From Methylomarinum vadi (GTDB taxonomy: Bacteria > Pseudomonadota > Gammaproteobacteria > Methylococcales > Methylomonadaceae): 64,000 nt of DNA. The notes under the pieces are model-generated. The model was not told the DNA's origin. It worked only from the letters and a program-made list of their open reading frames with translations, and made no database searches. The stretch is from the NCBI RefSeq assembly GCF_000733935.1, contig NZ_JPON01000001.1, positions 2,907,501 through 2,971,500 on the forward strand, written 5' to 3'. The position numbers and the translations under genes were made by a program. Shown piece by piece: positions 1 through 11,655 of this stretch. Numbering within the stretch: the first letter of the stretch is position 1; every line of letters starts with the position of its first letter.

Positions 1-121
1 GGTTGCAAAAGAAGTGGGTAGTCTAACCTTCGGGAGGGCGCTCACCACTTTGTGATTCATGACTGGGGTGAAGTCGTAACAAGGTAGCCCTAGGGGAACC
101 TGGGGCTGGATCACCTCCTTA
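1..121 (+). rRNA. rrs: 16S ribosomal RNA, 3' end (partial)
   Basis: The window opens inside a 16S gene. The conserved 3' terminus is visible: the GTCGTAACAAGGTAGCC block and the GGATCACCTCCTTA tail carrying the anti-Shine-Dalgarno CCTCC. The gene continues upstream of the window. It heads a classical rrn operon with the two spacer tRNAs, 23S and 5S that follow. Confidence 0.97.
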
Positions 122-185
122 CAAAGACAGCTAAAAGCCGTCATGAGTATCCACAACAAATTATTTCGATTGAGAGTATGAGCCT

Positions 186-262
<77 letters not shown>

Positions 263-423
263 ATTTTGCGCATAACGGCGTTAAAGCTTCGCTCATGTGC
301 TGCCGCACACGACGCGAATCTTTGCCTTGTTCTGCACAAAATTCCTGCGAAGGAAGTATTGGTTCTGGGATTATGTTGGATTTGAAGTTAAGCCAGGCGC
401 TTAATGAGAATAGCCAGTAAAAA

Positions 424-499
424 GGGGCCATAGCTCAGCTGGGAGAGCGCCTGCCTTGCACGCAGGAGGTCGGGAGTTCGATCCTCCCTGGCTCCACCA
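424..499 (+). tRNA. tRNA-Ala (TGC)
   Basis: A 76-nt cloverleaf with encoded CCA. The acceptor GGGGCCA pairs with TGGCTCC (one G-T wobble), the anticodon loop is CTTGCAC (anticodon TGC), and the T-arm is GGGAGTTCGATCCTCCC. It is the second spacer tRNA of the rrn operon. Confidence 0.97.
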
Positions 500-630
500 T
501 TGATCTTAAGATGAGTGGTTGGGAAGGGAAAGGCTTCAGGTGAAAGCGAAAGCTTTTGCTAAGGTGATAGGAAGTGAATGCTATAGGTTTATTCAATGAG
601 CCTATAGCATTCGTTTTCGAAAGAAACGAA

Positions 631-644
631 TAGCTCTTTAACAA
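631..644 (+). promoter_or_regulatory. boxA-like rRNA antitermination site in the 16S-23S spacer
   Basis: TAGCTCTTTAACAA resembles the boxA consensus TGCTCTTTAACA and sits in the spacer before 23S, where boxA loads the Nus antitermination complex. The match is by eye. Confidence 0.6.
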
Positions 645-800
645 TGTGGAAATCTGTAAACGAATTAAAGTAAAACCGTAAGGTTAAATTTTAATGAGTT
701 CTCAAGCAGAAAAGCGAAAATGTTAGCGATTGTATAGCGCCGGAAGGCTGAATGCGAAGTCGTTTTAAACGAAAGTGAGAAATGACTGAGTGAACAGACT

Positions 801-814
801 GATTGGGGTTATAT

Positions 815-822
<8 letters not shown>
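801..822 (+). other. 23S rRNA processing stem, 5' strand
   Basis: The bases just before and into the 23S start (GATTGGGGTTATATGGTCAAG) are nearly fully complementary to CTTGACCATATAACACCCAATC at about 3700-3722, just past the 23S end. This is the long flanking duplex that RNase III normally cuts to free pre-23S rRNA. The pairing also supports the chosen 23S ends. Confidence 0.7.
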
Positions 823-3709
<2,887 letters not shown>

Positions 3710-3862
3710 ATAACACCCAATCGGTTTGCGAATCGAGAGCGTGTTGTATAAAAGCTAATAACCGCTCAATGCACGAGAACTGATACAGATTTCCATGGGT
3801 TAGACAGTGAAAGCTGAGCTGACCATGACAGTGGGTAAAAAACTAAAATCCCACTAACACCG

Positions 3863-3983
3863 TTTGCTTGGTGAACATAGCGAGAGTGAACCACCCGATC
3901 CCATCCCGAACTCGGTAGTGAAACCTCTTAGCGCCGATGATAGTGTGGCAGGTTGCCATGTGAAAGTAGGGAATCGCCAAGCG
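3863..3983 (+). rRNA. rrf: 5S ribosomal RNA
   Basis: About 120 nt. The terminal stem GCTTGGTG pairs with CGCCAAGC, and the conserved CCCGATCCCATCCCGAACTC core and the TGTGGCAGGTTGCCATGTGAAAG arm are present. It lies about 150 bp after 23S in the normal rrn order. Ends are approximate. Confidence 0.95.
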
Positions 3984-3991
3984 TTTAATCC

Positions 3992-4028
3992 AAAAAACCC
4001 GTTCAGAATCCTGGACGGGTTTTTTTTT
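3992..4028 (+). terminator. Rho-independent terminator of the rrn operon
   Basis: A-rich sequence, then ACCCGT, a loop, ACGGGT, and a run of nine T. The GC stem with a T-tract begins within ten bases of the 5S end, as expected for the rRNA operon terminator. Confidence 0.9.
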
Positions 4029-4285
4029 GCCTACAGGGATGTAGGTAAGGTGGATATGTGCTCCTGCGATATCCACATTCAACACATCCTTGTGTTTCGA
4101 GCGTGACCGGTTTTTGCTCTGACCGCCAAGGAAGGCGGAAAGATAGAAAATGCAGGAGCAATTTTCTACCAGCAAAACCGGCATACATCACGTCCCTGTG
4201 AATAAGCAGGACGCGGTAGCTTTGCCTATAGGATAGGGATATGATTAAAGCGCGACTGCTTTTTCCTACTTACTTGGTTGTCTCG
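4029..4285. other. Intergenic stretch after the rRNA operon
   Basis: I see no gene here. It holds two sets of separated inverted repeats (TGCTCCTGC with GCAGGAGCA, and ACCGGTTTTTGCT with AGCAAAACCGG). They could fold the middle of the stretch into a long imperfect hairpin. No known element was recognised. Confidence 0.4.
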
Positions 4286-4678
4286 TTAGGCTCTAAGATC
4301 ACTGATGACGGTGGACTCAATGGTGGGCAGTTCTGCAGTCATTTTGGCATAACTGAGAGACATGCTGCCTTCGTCGATATCCGAAACTTTCCAAATACCG
4401 TCTTCCAAGGTTAATGTCCACACGGTCTCGACTTCCTTATAACGTTTACTTCCTTCGACAACTTTGCCTGTTTTTCTATTTTGCAGAAAATCTTTCATTT
4501 TGGCGGTGATGGAAACCACCAGTAATGAATCGTTATGTTCTGCGTTATGGTTGCGGTGAACAAACAGTAATGGTTTGATATTAAGGATTTTCTTTACGTC
4601 GCTAATATTAATCAGTCCTTCCTTCTTCCATCGTTCCAAGTAGACGGATTGCTGGTTCTGCCAGTACCAAGCCGTCAT
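4286..4678 (-). CDS. C-terminal half of a Tim44-like membrane protein (split by a stop codon)
   Basis: 130 residues in exactly the same frame as the upstream piece at 4679-5023, separated from it only by one TAG. It begins with ATG immediately after that stop. The sequence has the alpha-plus-beta pattern of a Tim44-like/NTF2-like domain, with a late strand (WTLTLEDGIWKVSDID). Together the pieces would form one protein of about 245 residues: a signal or membrane segment, a second membrane helix, then this soluble domain. Tim44-like domains in bacteria are membrane-associated and mostly uncharacterised. Because the ATG abuts the stop, coupled re-initiation could still make this half, or the gene may be a pseudogene. 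The family assignment is from recall and is moderately sure. Confidence 0.6.
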   Translation of the reverse strand: MTAWYWQNQQSVYLERWKKEGLINISDVKKILNIKPLLFVHRNHNAEHNDSLLVVSITAKMKDFLQNRKTGKVVEGSKRYKEVETVWTLTLEDGIWKVSDIDEGSMSLSYAKMTAELPTIESTVISDLRA

Positions 4679-5023
4679 CTATTGACTTGCTTCGGATAGG
4701 TCTTCATTTTCCCAACTGGAATGGATGCGTAAAAAACAGTCTTTGAGGCGATGCTGAATCGTTAACCAGTCGAAGCAGCTATCATATTGCGCCATAAAAC
4801 GTAGATCTTTTAGCGTTCGGCGTTCTGATAGTTTTTCTCTTATTATCGAATAAAGTATGAGCGGGAGAAATACGATAGTGAGAATTCCCAGAATTATCCG
4901 GCCCCAAAACGTTTCGAATGCGGCGCTAGCTATTTTACCTCCGGGGCCGGCCATAGCCGGTTCGATATAAAATAAGCCGAGATAAAGTGAAAATATGACA
5001 ATGGAAATAACGGTACGAGACAT
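4679..5023 (-). CDS. N-terminal half of a Tim44-like membrane protein (ends at premature amber codon)
   Basis: 114 residues: an N-terminal signal or membrane helix (about 1-25), a GPGGKIASAAFETFWGR segment, a second hydrophobic helix (about 40-62), then a charged helical region ending ...DLSEASQ before TAG. The reading frame continues without a break into the next piece after that single codon. In related proteins, as I remember them, a tryptophan sits at this point, so a TGG-to-TAG change would explain the break. The ATG at 5023 is preceded by an AGGTCCTCC-like region read on the plus strand, giving a good GGAGGACCT ribosome binding site. Alone, this fragment would be a two-helix membrane stub. 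Confidence 0.6.
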   Translation of the reverse strand: MSRTVISIVIFSLYLGLFYIEPAMAGPGGKIASAAFETFWGRIILGILTIVFLPLILYSIIREKLSERRTLKDLRFMAQYDSCFDWLTIQHRLKDCFLRIHSSWENEDLSEASQ

Positions 5024-5208
5024 AGGTCCTCCTGACTGGATTAAGAAATAAGTGGCGGCAGTAACGTTTTTTATCAGTTGCTGGGCGATATTATTAGGCG
5101 ATATTGATAATCGTCAATGAGCAGACTAGAGAAAAGTTAAGATCAGCACAAAAATTATAGCTGAGAAGTAAAGGCGCCATGGTTAACGGACGATGCCTAA
5201 ACAAAGTT

Positions 5209-6111
5209 TCATATGCATCGCTGCTTATCTAATATGCATTCCTCGTCATTTGGGTGCTCCATTTGTATTGTGGAATGTTCGATATCAAAACGGTCGTGCA
5301 GGTCTTGCTGGATTTTTGCCAGCAGACCATTTTGAAGGGCGTTATCTGTCATGACTAGGTGAACGGATAAAGCTACTTCTGTAGTGCTTAAAGGCCAGAC
5401 ATGCAGATCGTGGAACTGGTCGACGTGGTCAAGTCCAGTGAAATAATCTTTGATTGCGGTAAGATCGATGTCTTTCGGTACCGAATCGATAGCCATGCTC
5501 ATCGATTCGCAGAGCAACGACCAAGCGCTATAGAGAATCACCGTGATGATCAGCAGACTGATAATCGGATCGACATACAGCCAGCCGGTAAACATAATGA
5601 TGACGCCGGCTATGGCGACGCCCAGCGAAACTGCCGCGTCAGCCGCCATATGCAAAAAAGCGCCACGAATGTTGAGGTCATGTTTATGGCCGGAAATGAA
5701 CAACAATGCGGTCAGCGTATTAATGACAAAACCCACGGCGGCGACAATGATCACGGTCTTTCCTTGTACCGCTGTGGGATTGAGAAAACGACCAACGGTT
5801 TCCCACGCGATACCGCCAATCGCTACCAATAACAATATCGAGCTGGCTAGCGAAGCCATGATCGTAACCTTGCGAAATCCGTAAGTTCTTTTCTCGGTCG
5901 CCGCCTTGGCGCCCAGCAAACTGGCCCCCCAGGCCAATAACAAGCTCAACACATCGCTGAAATTATGACCGGCATCCGCTATTAAAGCCAAAGATCCCGC
6001 TGTAATACCGTAAACGACTTCGACGCCGACAAAGCTGATGTTGAGGATCACGCCTAAGGCGAAGGCGCGGTTATAGTTGGTTGGGTGATGATGGTGATGC
6101 TCATGAGACAT
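5209..6111 (-). CDS. Cation diffusion facilitator family transporter (CzcD/ZitB-like)
   Basis: 300 residues, typical for bacterial CDF proteins, which export Zn2+, Co2+ or similar divalent ions from the cytoplasm using the proton gradient. The N-terminus is His-rich (MSHEHHHHHP), a common metal-sensing feature. Six membrane helices lie in about residues 15-210. The paired HxxxD metal sites are visible: ADAGHNFSD in helix 2 and HMAADAAVS in helix 5. The C-terminal cytoplasmic ferredoxin-like domain includes HDLHVWPLS. It ends with a Cys-containing tail (EECILDKQRCI). The small gene at 6132-6536 lies 20 bp upstream on the same strand and may be co-transcribed. The exact metal cannot be told from sequence. 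Confidence 0.9.
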   Translation of the reverse strand: MSHEHHHHHPTNYNRAFALGVILNISFVGVEVVYGITAGSLALIADAGHNFSDVLSLLLAWGASLLGAKAATEKRTYGFRKVTIMASLASSILLLVAIGGIAWETVGRFLNPTAVQGKTVIIVAAVGFVINTLTALLFISGHKHDLNIRGAFLHMAADAAVSLGVAIAGVIIMFTGWLYVDPIISLLIITVILYSAWSLLCESMSMAIDSVPKDIDLTAIKDYFTGLDHVDQFHDLHVWPLSTTEVALSVHLVMTDNALQNGLLAKIQQDLHDRFDIEHSTIQMEHPNDEECILDKQRCI

Positions 6112-6131
6112 GATGATTTCGGGGCTAGTAG

Positions 6132-6536
6132 CTAGTGATTGATTTCATGTAGTATTTGTTTGGCCAATTGCTCCATGCGTTCGAGACTGATATCGGCTTT
6201 TTGGATGAATTCCTCGTCATAATGTTCCGGATCGGCCCAATGTTTTCCCGAAATTTGGCAACGTTTCGCCAGTTTATCGATGCCCAGATCTTGCAAGGCG
6301 AATCCTAACTCGGTCCACAGAAGCGAAAGATGACTTTCGGTTTCTTGGTTACGAATGCCGCTTGCGTTCAGAAAGCGCATATACACGGCAGTTTCCCGCG
6401 AGGCTAGGATGATGCTGCGCAACGCCTGGATCGACTGCTGTTTTCGCTTATCTCCGGCGCGATGAAGATTCGCCAGCCACGACCGCGCATGTTTGAAGAT
6501 ATCCCAAAGTAATTTCGCGCTGATATTTTCCATCAT
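6132..6536 (-). CDS. Hypothetical all-helical cytoplasmic protein
   Basis: 134 residues, no signal peptide or membrane segment, predicted almost entirely helical with regularly spaced charged and hydrophobic residues. The pattern recalls small four-helix-bundle proteins, but no family motif is recognised. It begins with two consecutive ATG codons (6536 and 6533). It lies directly upstream of the metal exporter gene on the same strand, so the two may form an operon. Function unknown. Confidence 0.6.
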   Translation of the reverse strand: MMENISAKLLWDIFKHARSWLANLHRAGDKRKQQSIQALRSIILASRETAVYMRFLNASGIRNQETESHLSLLWTELGFALQDLGIDKLAKRCQISGKHWADPEHYDEEFIQKADISLERMEQLAKQILHEINH

Positions 6537-6770
6537 TTTATGAAACGGTTAATCTCGCATGCTCCAGAATTAGCGACAAACGTTGCAATGATAGGTTGCC
6601 GTTTAACGATATGCCAGTCGTTTTGATCGATCGTGTCAGTGTTTGCTGCGGTAAAATTCTAGTGACCCCTGCGCATCGGCAAGCAAAATTAAAATCACGG
6701 TTATGGTTACGGACAGAACCTGACAATTTCGCTATTATTGACGATTATGATGCTGAATTGAAAATACAAT

Positions 6771-9638
6771 ATGTCGTCAACAATCAATCCCGGTGGTCTT
6801 ATCGAATCCTTACCCGACGCTTTACAAGCTATCGTCGCTCCTTTTTTTGCAGATCTGAATGAGCGACTTGCCCAACGACAACCGTTACTGAGTGATGAGC
6901 GGGTGCGGCGTTCCATTGCCAGAGTGGCATGCTGCAGCGAATTTGTTCGCGAGAGTTGCCTGCGTAATCCGCAAATACTGTGCGATCTGGTCGAGTCCGG
7001 CGATTTGTTTTCGGCGCAGTGTAGGGGTAACTATTCCAAGGCCATCGAACCGGAAACGATAGACAACGATGCCGACTTGATGAAACAACTCAGGCAGTTC
7101 AGGCGCCGGGAAATGGTCAGGATCGCCTGGCGTGATCTGGCGGGATGGGCGGACCTGGACGAAACCATGCAAGACCTTACCGCATTGGCGGAAGCCTGCA
7201 TACAAACCAGTTTGGATTATCTTTATCGTCAAGGCTGTGAGCGGCGGGGAACGCCGGTATCGCAAGACGGTACGCCGATCAATATCGTGGTGCTGGGCAT
7301 GGGTAAGCTAGGCGCTTGGGAATTAAATTATTCGTCCGATATCGATTTGATCTTTGCCTACGCCGAAGATGGCGTTTTGCATGATCGCAAGGAGACCAGT
7401 TATGGCGAATTTTTTACCCGCATTTGTCGATCCCTGGTCAAAATGCTCGATGAAACCACGCCCGATGGCTTCGTTTTCCGCACCGACGCCCGTTTACGTC
7501 CGTTCGGCGACAGCGGTCCCCTGATTATGACCTTCGAAGGCATGGAACAGTATTACATGACCCAGGCGCGGGAATGGGAACGCTATGCAATGATCAAGGC
7601 GCGCCAGGTGGCGGGAGACTTCGTCAGCGGTAAGCAGCTGATGGCGATGATCAAGCCATTTGTCTATCGCCGTTATCTGGATTATGGCGCTTTCGAAGAG
7701 TTGCGTTCGCTCAAATTGCAAATTACCCAGGAATTGCGCCGTAAAGACCGGATGGAAAACATTAAACTGGGGCCCGGCGGGATTCGCGAGATCGAATTCA
7801 TCGGCCAGGCCTTCCAATTAATACGCGGAGGGCATGAACCGGAACTGCAGCAGCGCGAGATCCAGAAAATTTTGCTGATCCTGGAAAACCTTGGGCTGAT
7901 GACCAAAGAAGATGCGGAAACATTAAGAAATTCTTATGTTTTTTTGCGTCGAGTTGAAAACCATATTCAACAATATCAGGACAGGCAAACGCACGATCTG
8001 CCGACCGACCCGCTGGTGCGACAAATTTTGGCTTACTCGCTGGATTTTGCCGATTGGGACGGCTTCAAGCGCGAGCTGGACCGCGTAAGAAAGGACGTCC
8101 ACCATATCTTCGAACAGGTATTTTCGTTATCCGAGCAGGAAGAGTCTCTGCAAAACTCCCATTTGATCTGGGCCGCTGGAATCGACCGGGAGCAGATTCT
8201 GGAATACCTGGGGGAATATGGATTCCTGCACTGCGCCCAAGTGTTCGAGGCCTTGCAGAATTTCAAGCACTCCCACGCCTTTAAACGCCTCACCAGCAAA
8301 GGCGCCGGAGTGATGGACCGGCTGTTGCCGCAACTCATCGAAACAGTGCGTATCGTCGAAAACCAGGATGAAACCTTGCTGCGCATATTGACATTGTTCG
8401 AAGCGGTGGCCGGTCGCACTGTCTATTTATCGCTTCTGGCCGAAAACCCGGATGCATTGGCGCAACTGGTCAAATTATCGTCGGCTAGCGTCTGGATCAG
8501 CGATTATCTGGCGCAATATCCGGTATTGTTCGATGAATTGTTGGATCCGCAGACGCTATACGAGCCCCTGCAAAGAGCGGCTTTGGCAGAACAATTGGAA
8601 CTGGAACTGCAAAAAGTCAATGTGCAAGATGATGAGCAGTTGATGTTTCTGCTCAGGCAGTTCAAGCATCAAAATGTTCTCAGGGTCGCCGCCGCCGATA
8701 TCATGAACGTCATTCCGCTGATGGTGGTCAGTGATTATCTGACTTATATTGCCGAAGCCATATTGGAGCAAGTGGTGGAAAGGGCCTGGAAAATGCTGAC
8801 CGATAAACATGGCTTTCCTCCCGAAACCGACCATTCGGCCAAGAAATTCGCCATTATCGGCATGGGTAAACTCGGCGGTATCGAATTGGGCTATGGCTCC
8901 GATCTCGATATGGTGTTCATCTACGACTGCGCAGACGGCATGGCTATGACCGATGGCCCTAAACCTATCGGTTGTACCCAATTCTATATGCGGTTGGGGC
9001 AAAAAGTGCGGCATATCCTCGATACCAAGATGTTGTCCGGCGTGTTATACGAAGTGGATTTGCGTTTGCGGCCCAGCGGCGATTCCGGCTTGCTGGTGAC
9101 CCATATCAACAGTTACGAGCATTATCTCAAGAGCGATGCCTGGACCTGGGAGCACCAGGCCCTGGTGCGGGGCCGCTTTATCGCCGGCGATCCGGCGTTA
9201 AAACAACAGTACGAAGCCATACGCCGGAGGATTTTGGCTTTGCCGAGGGCCATCGAAGAACTGCGCAAGGAAGTCAGGGAAATGCGGGAGAAAATGCGCG
9301 AAAATCTAGCGCCAAAGGATGAGGATATATTTGATTTAAAACAGAGCAAAGGCGGTATTGCGGACATTGAGTTTATAGTACAATTTGGCGTATTGGCCCA
9401 TACTTCGGAGAACGAAGCATTGGCCACTTATACCGATAATGTCAGATTGTTGGAAGGATTGGCCGAGCACGGCTTTATTTCCAAAGAAAACGCTGCCTTG
9501 CTGAAAAAAGCCTATTGTGCGTATCGCGATTACGGACATCGGCAAGTATTGCAAGGGAAACGTGCCCAGGCTGGGAGCGAGAAGTTTTTAGAACTGCGCG
9601 CCCAGGTACGCAATATCTGGCATGATTTGATGGAATGA
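6771..9638 (+). CDS. glnE: Bifunctional glutamine synthetase adenylyltransferase/adenylyl-removing enzyme
   Basis: 955 residues, the usual length for GlnE. The enzyme adenylylates glutamine synthetase (inactivating) and removes the AMP (activating) in response to PII/PII-UMP. Two homologous nucleotidyltransferase domains are visible: the N-terminal deadenylase with GMGKLGAWELN...SSDIDLIF near residue 175, and the C-terminal adenylyltransferase with GMGKLGGIELGYGSDLDM near residue 697. Each is followed by the RLRPxGxSGxL signature. A regulatory linker lies between. The gene heads a plus-strand series continuing with ilvE and the waa genes. The region before it (6537-6770) shows no other gene. 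Confidence 0.97.
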   Translation: MSSTINPGGLIESLPDALQAIVAPFFADLNERLAQRQPLLSDERVRRSIARVACCSEFVRESCLRNPQILCDLVESGDLFSAQCRGNYSKAIEPETIDNDADLMKQLRQFRRREMVRIAWRDLAGWADLDETMQDLTALAEACIQTSLDYLYRQGCERRGTPVSQDGTPINIVVLGMGKLGAWELNYSSDIDLIFAYAEDGVLHDRKETSYGEFFTRICRSLVKMLDETTPDGFVFRTDARLRPFGDSGPLIMTFEGMEQYYMTQAREWERYAMIKARQVAGDFVSGKQLMAMIKPFVYRRYLDYGAFEELRSLKLQITQELRRKDRMENIKLGPGGIREIEFIGQAFQLIRGGHEPELQQREIQKILLILENLGLMTKEDAETLRNSYVFLRRVENHIQQYQDRQTHDLPTDPLVRQILAYSLDFADWDGFKRELDRVRKDVHHIFEQVFSLSEQEESLQNSHLIWAAGIDREQILEYLGEYGFLHCAQVFEALQNFKHSHAFKRLTSKGAGVMDRLLPQLIETVRIVENQDETLLRILTLFEAVAGRTVYLSLLAENPDALAQLVKLSSASVWISDYLAQYPVLFDELLDPQTLYEPLQRAALAEQLELELQKVNVQDDEQLMFLLRQFKHQNVLRVAAADIMNVIPLMVVSDYLTYIAEAILEQVVERAWKMLTDKHGFPPETDHSAKKFAIIGMGKLGGIELGYGSDLDMVFIYDCADGMAMTDGPKPIGCTQFYMRLGQKVRHILDTKMLSGVLYEVDLRLRPSGDSGLLVTHINSYEHYLKSDAWTWEHQALVRGRFIAGDPALKQQYEAIRRRILALPRAIEELRKEVREMREKMRENLAPKDEDIFDLKQSKGGIADIEFIVQFGVLAHTSENEALATYTDNVRLLEGLAEHGFISKENAALLKKAYCAYRDYGHRQVLQGKRAQAGSEKFLELRAQVRNIWHDLME

Positions 9639-9710
9639 TTTATCGGCCGTCGCCAAGGATTCAGGTCGCGGCTATTCGAATTTGAAGATAAACAAGCAGG
9701 CTTGAAGAAA

Positions 9711-10637
9711 ATGATGACGATGGATGATAGAGACGGCTTAATTTGGCTGGATGGAAATTGGGTGGAATGGCGTGAAGCCAAGGTGCATGTACTGACGCAT
9801 ACCCTGCATTACGGCGCGGGCGTATTCGAAGGATTGCGCGCCTACCATGCCGATCAGGGTACGGCGATTTTCAAACTGGCGGAACACACCGACCGGCTGT
9901 ACCGTTCGGCCCATATTCTGAATATGAGAATTCCGTTCGGCAAGGACGAAATCAACCAGGCCCATTGCGAAGCCGTGGCCAAAAACAACCTCGATAGCGC
10001 CTATATCCGCAGTATGTGTTTTTATGGTTCGGAAGGCATGGGCTTGCGCGCCGATAATCTGAAAGTGCATGTCATGATCGCCGCCTGGGAATGGGGCGCG
10101 TATCTGGGTGCGGAAAACATGGAAAAAGGTATTCGTATCAGAACCTCTTCTTATACCCGTAATCATGTCAACAGCACCATGTGCAAGGCCAAGGCCAACG
10201 GCAATTACATCAATTCGATCCTGGCTCTGCAAGAGGCGCTGGCGACCGGCTATGACGAGGCGTTATTGTTGGACCACGAAGGTTACGCCGCCGAAGGTAG
10301 CGGTGAAAACCTCTTCATCGTCCGTAACGGCAAACTATACACGCCGGAAGTTACCTCGGCGCTGGAAGGCATCACCCGCGATACCATCATGACCATCGCC
10401 AGGGAACAAGGTCTGGAAGTGACGGAGAAACGCATCTCCCGGGACGAGGTCTATGTGGCCGACGAAGCTTTCTTTACCGGTTCCGCGGCGGAAGTGACGC
10501 CGATCCGGGAGCTGGACGGACGAACCATCGGCTCTGGTTCCCGGGGACCGATTACCGAAAAACTGCAGGCGCTATATTTCGACTATGTTCATGGCCGCCG
10601 CGCCGACCATGACGACTGGCTCAGCTACGTTGCTTAG
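9711..10637 (+). CDS. ilvE: Branched-chain amino acid aminotransferase
   Basis: About 308 residues. This PLP-dependent fold-type IV transaminase catalyses the last step of Leu, Ile and Val synthesis. Visible signatures are HTLHYGAGVFEGLRAY near the start, the catalytic-lysine region CKAKANGNYINS near residue 160, EGSGENLFIV, and DEAFFTGSAAEVTPI. The start is one of several close ATGs (9711, 9714, 9720). The homologous MTM/MSM-x-DRDG start fits 9714 or 9711. An upstream TTG at 9702 is less likely. The stop codon shares one base with the GTG start of waaF, implying translational coupling. Confidence 0.96.
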   Translation: MMTMDDRDGLIWLDGNWVEWREAKVHVLTHTLHYGAGVFEGLRAYHADQGTAIFKLAEHTDRLYRSAHILNMRIPFGKDEINQAHCEAVAKNNLDSAYIRSMCFYGSEGMGLRADNLKVHVMIAAWEWGAYLGAENMEKGIRIRTSSYTRNHVNSTMCKAKANGNYINSILALQEALATGYDEALLLDHEGYAAEGSGENLFIVRNGKLYTPEVTSALEGITRDTIMTIAREQGLEVTEKRISRDEVYVADEAFFTGSAAEVTPIRELDGRTIGSGSRGPITEKLQALYFDYVHGRRADHDDWLSYVA

Positions 10638-11650
10638 TGGCGGCTAACGGGAAAAAAATTCTGGTCGTCGGCCCGTCATGGGTCGGTGACATGGTCATGG
10701 CGCAAAGCTTGTTCATGGCCTTGAAACGCCGGCAGCCGGCTTGCCGTATCGACGTACTGGCGCCGGCCTGGTCTTTTCCGTTGTTGGATAGAATGCCGCA
10801 AGTTTCCAAGGCGGTTGCAATGCCTTTGACCCACGGCCAATTCGGCCTATCGATCCGCAGAAAGCTGGGCAAACAATTGCATGGCGAGCGTTACGATCAA
10901 GCTATCGTCCTGCCTAATTCTTGGAAATCCGCGCTGGTTCCGTTTTTCGCCGCTATCCCAAGGCGTACCGGTTATCTGGGCGAATTGCGCTGGGGGTTGT
11001 TAAACGACGCCCGTAAATTGGATAAGACCAAGCTGAAAATGACGGTGCAACGCTTCGTGGCGTTGGCTTTCCCGGCGCAGGACATGGAATCGCCTCCCGA
11101 ATGTCCGATCCCCGAATTGACGATCGAGCCTGCCAATCAACAAGCGGTACGCGACAAATTTCAGCTGGGCGATAACGGCCCCGTATTGGCCCTGTGTCCC
11201 GGCGCCGAATACGGCCCGGCCAAACGCTGGCCGGCCGAGCATTTTGCCGAGTTGGCGAAAAGAAAGCTTGGCGAAGGTTGGTCGGTATGGTTGTTCGGAT
11301 CGGAGAAAGACCGGGAAGTCGCCGACCGAATCAATCAATTGACGGCCGGTTCTTGCCGCGATTTCAGCGGCCAAACCTCGTTGGCGGAAGCGGTGGACTT
11401 GATGTCGCTGGCCGATGTCGTGGTTTCCAACGATTCCGGGCTGATGCATGTCGCGGCGGCATTGAATAAGAAACTGGTCGCCATTTACGGTTCTTCCGAC
11501 CCAGGTTTCACGCCGCCATTGAACTCAGCGGCCAAAATTATCGACTTGAAACTCGATTGCTCGCCTTGTTTCGCCCGGGAATGTCCGCTCGGCCATACCC
11601 ATTGCCTGACCCGGATCAGTCCCGATCGAATTCTGGCCGCCATCGACTGA
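10637..11650 (+). CDS. waaF: ADP-heptose:LPS heptosyltransferase II
   Basis: 337 residues, glycosyltransferase family 9. WaaF adds the second L-glycero-D-manno-heptose to the LPS inner core on the cytoplasmic side of the inner membrane. Signatures are the N-terminal GPSWVGDMVMAQSL, CPGAEYGPAKRWP in the middle, and NDSGLMHVAAAL in the nucleotide-sugar-binding C-terminal half. The GTG start overlaps the ilvE stop by one base. waaC follows after 5 bp, so both core heptosyltransferases are made from one message. Confidence 0.93.
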   Translation: MAANGKKILVVGPSWVGDMVMAQSLFMALKRRQPACRIDVLAPAWSFPLLDRMPQVSKAVAMPLTHGQFGLSIRRKLGKQLHGERYDQAIVLPNSWKSALVPFFAAIPRRTGYLGELRWGLLNDARKLDKTKLKMTVQRFVALAFPAQDMESPPECPIPELTIEPANQQAVRDKFQLGDNGPVLALCPGAEYGPAKRWPAEHFAELAKRKLGEGWSVWLFGSEKDREVADRINQLTAGSCRDFSGQTSLAEAVDLMSLADVVVSNDSGLMHVAAALNKKLVAIYGSSDPGFTPPLNSAAKIIDLKLDCSPCFARECPLGHTHCLTRISPDRILAAID

Positions 11651-11655
11651 ATGCC

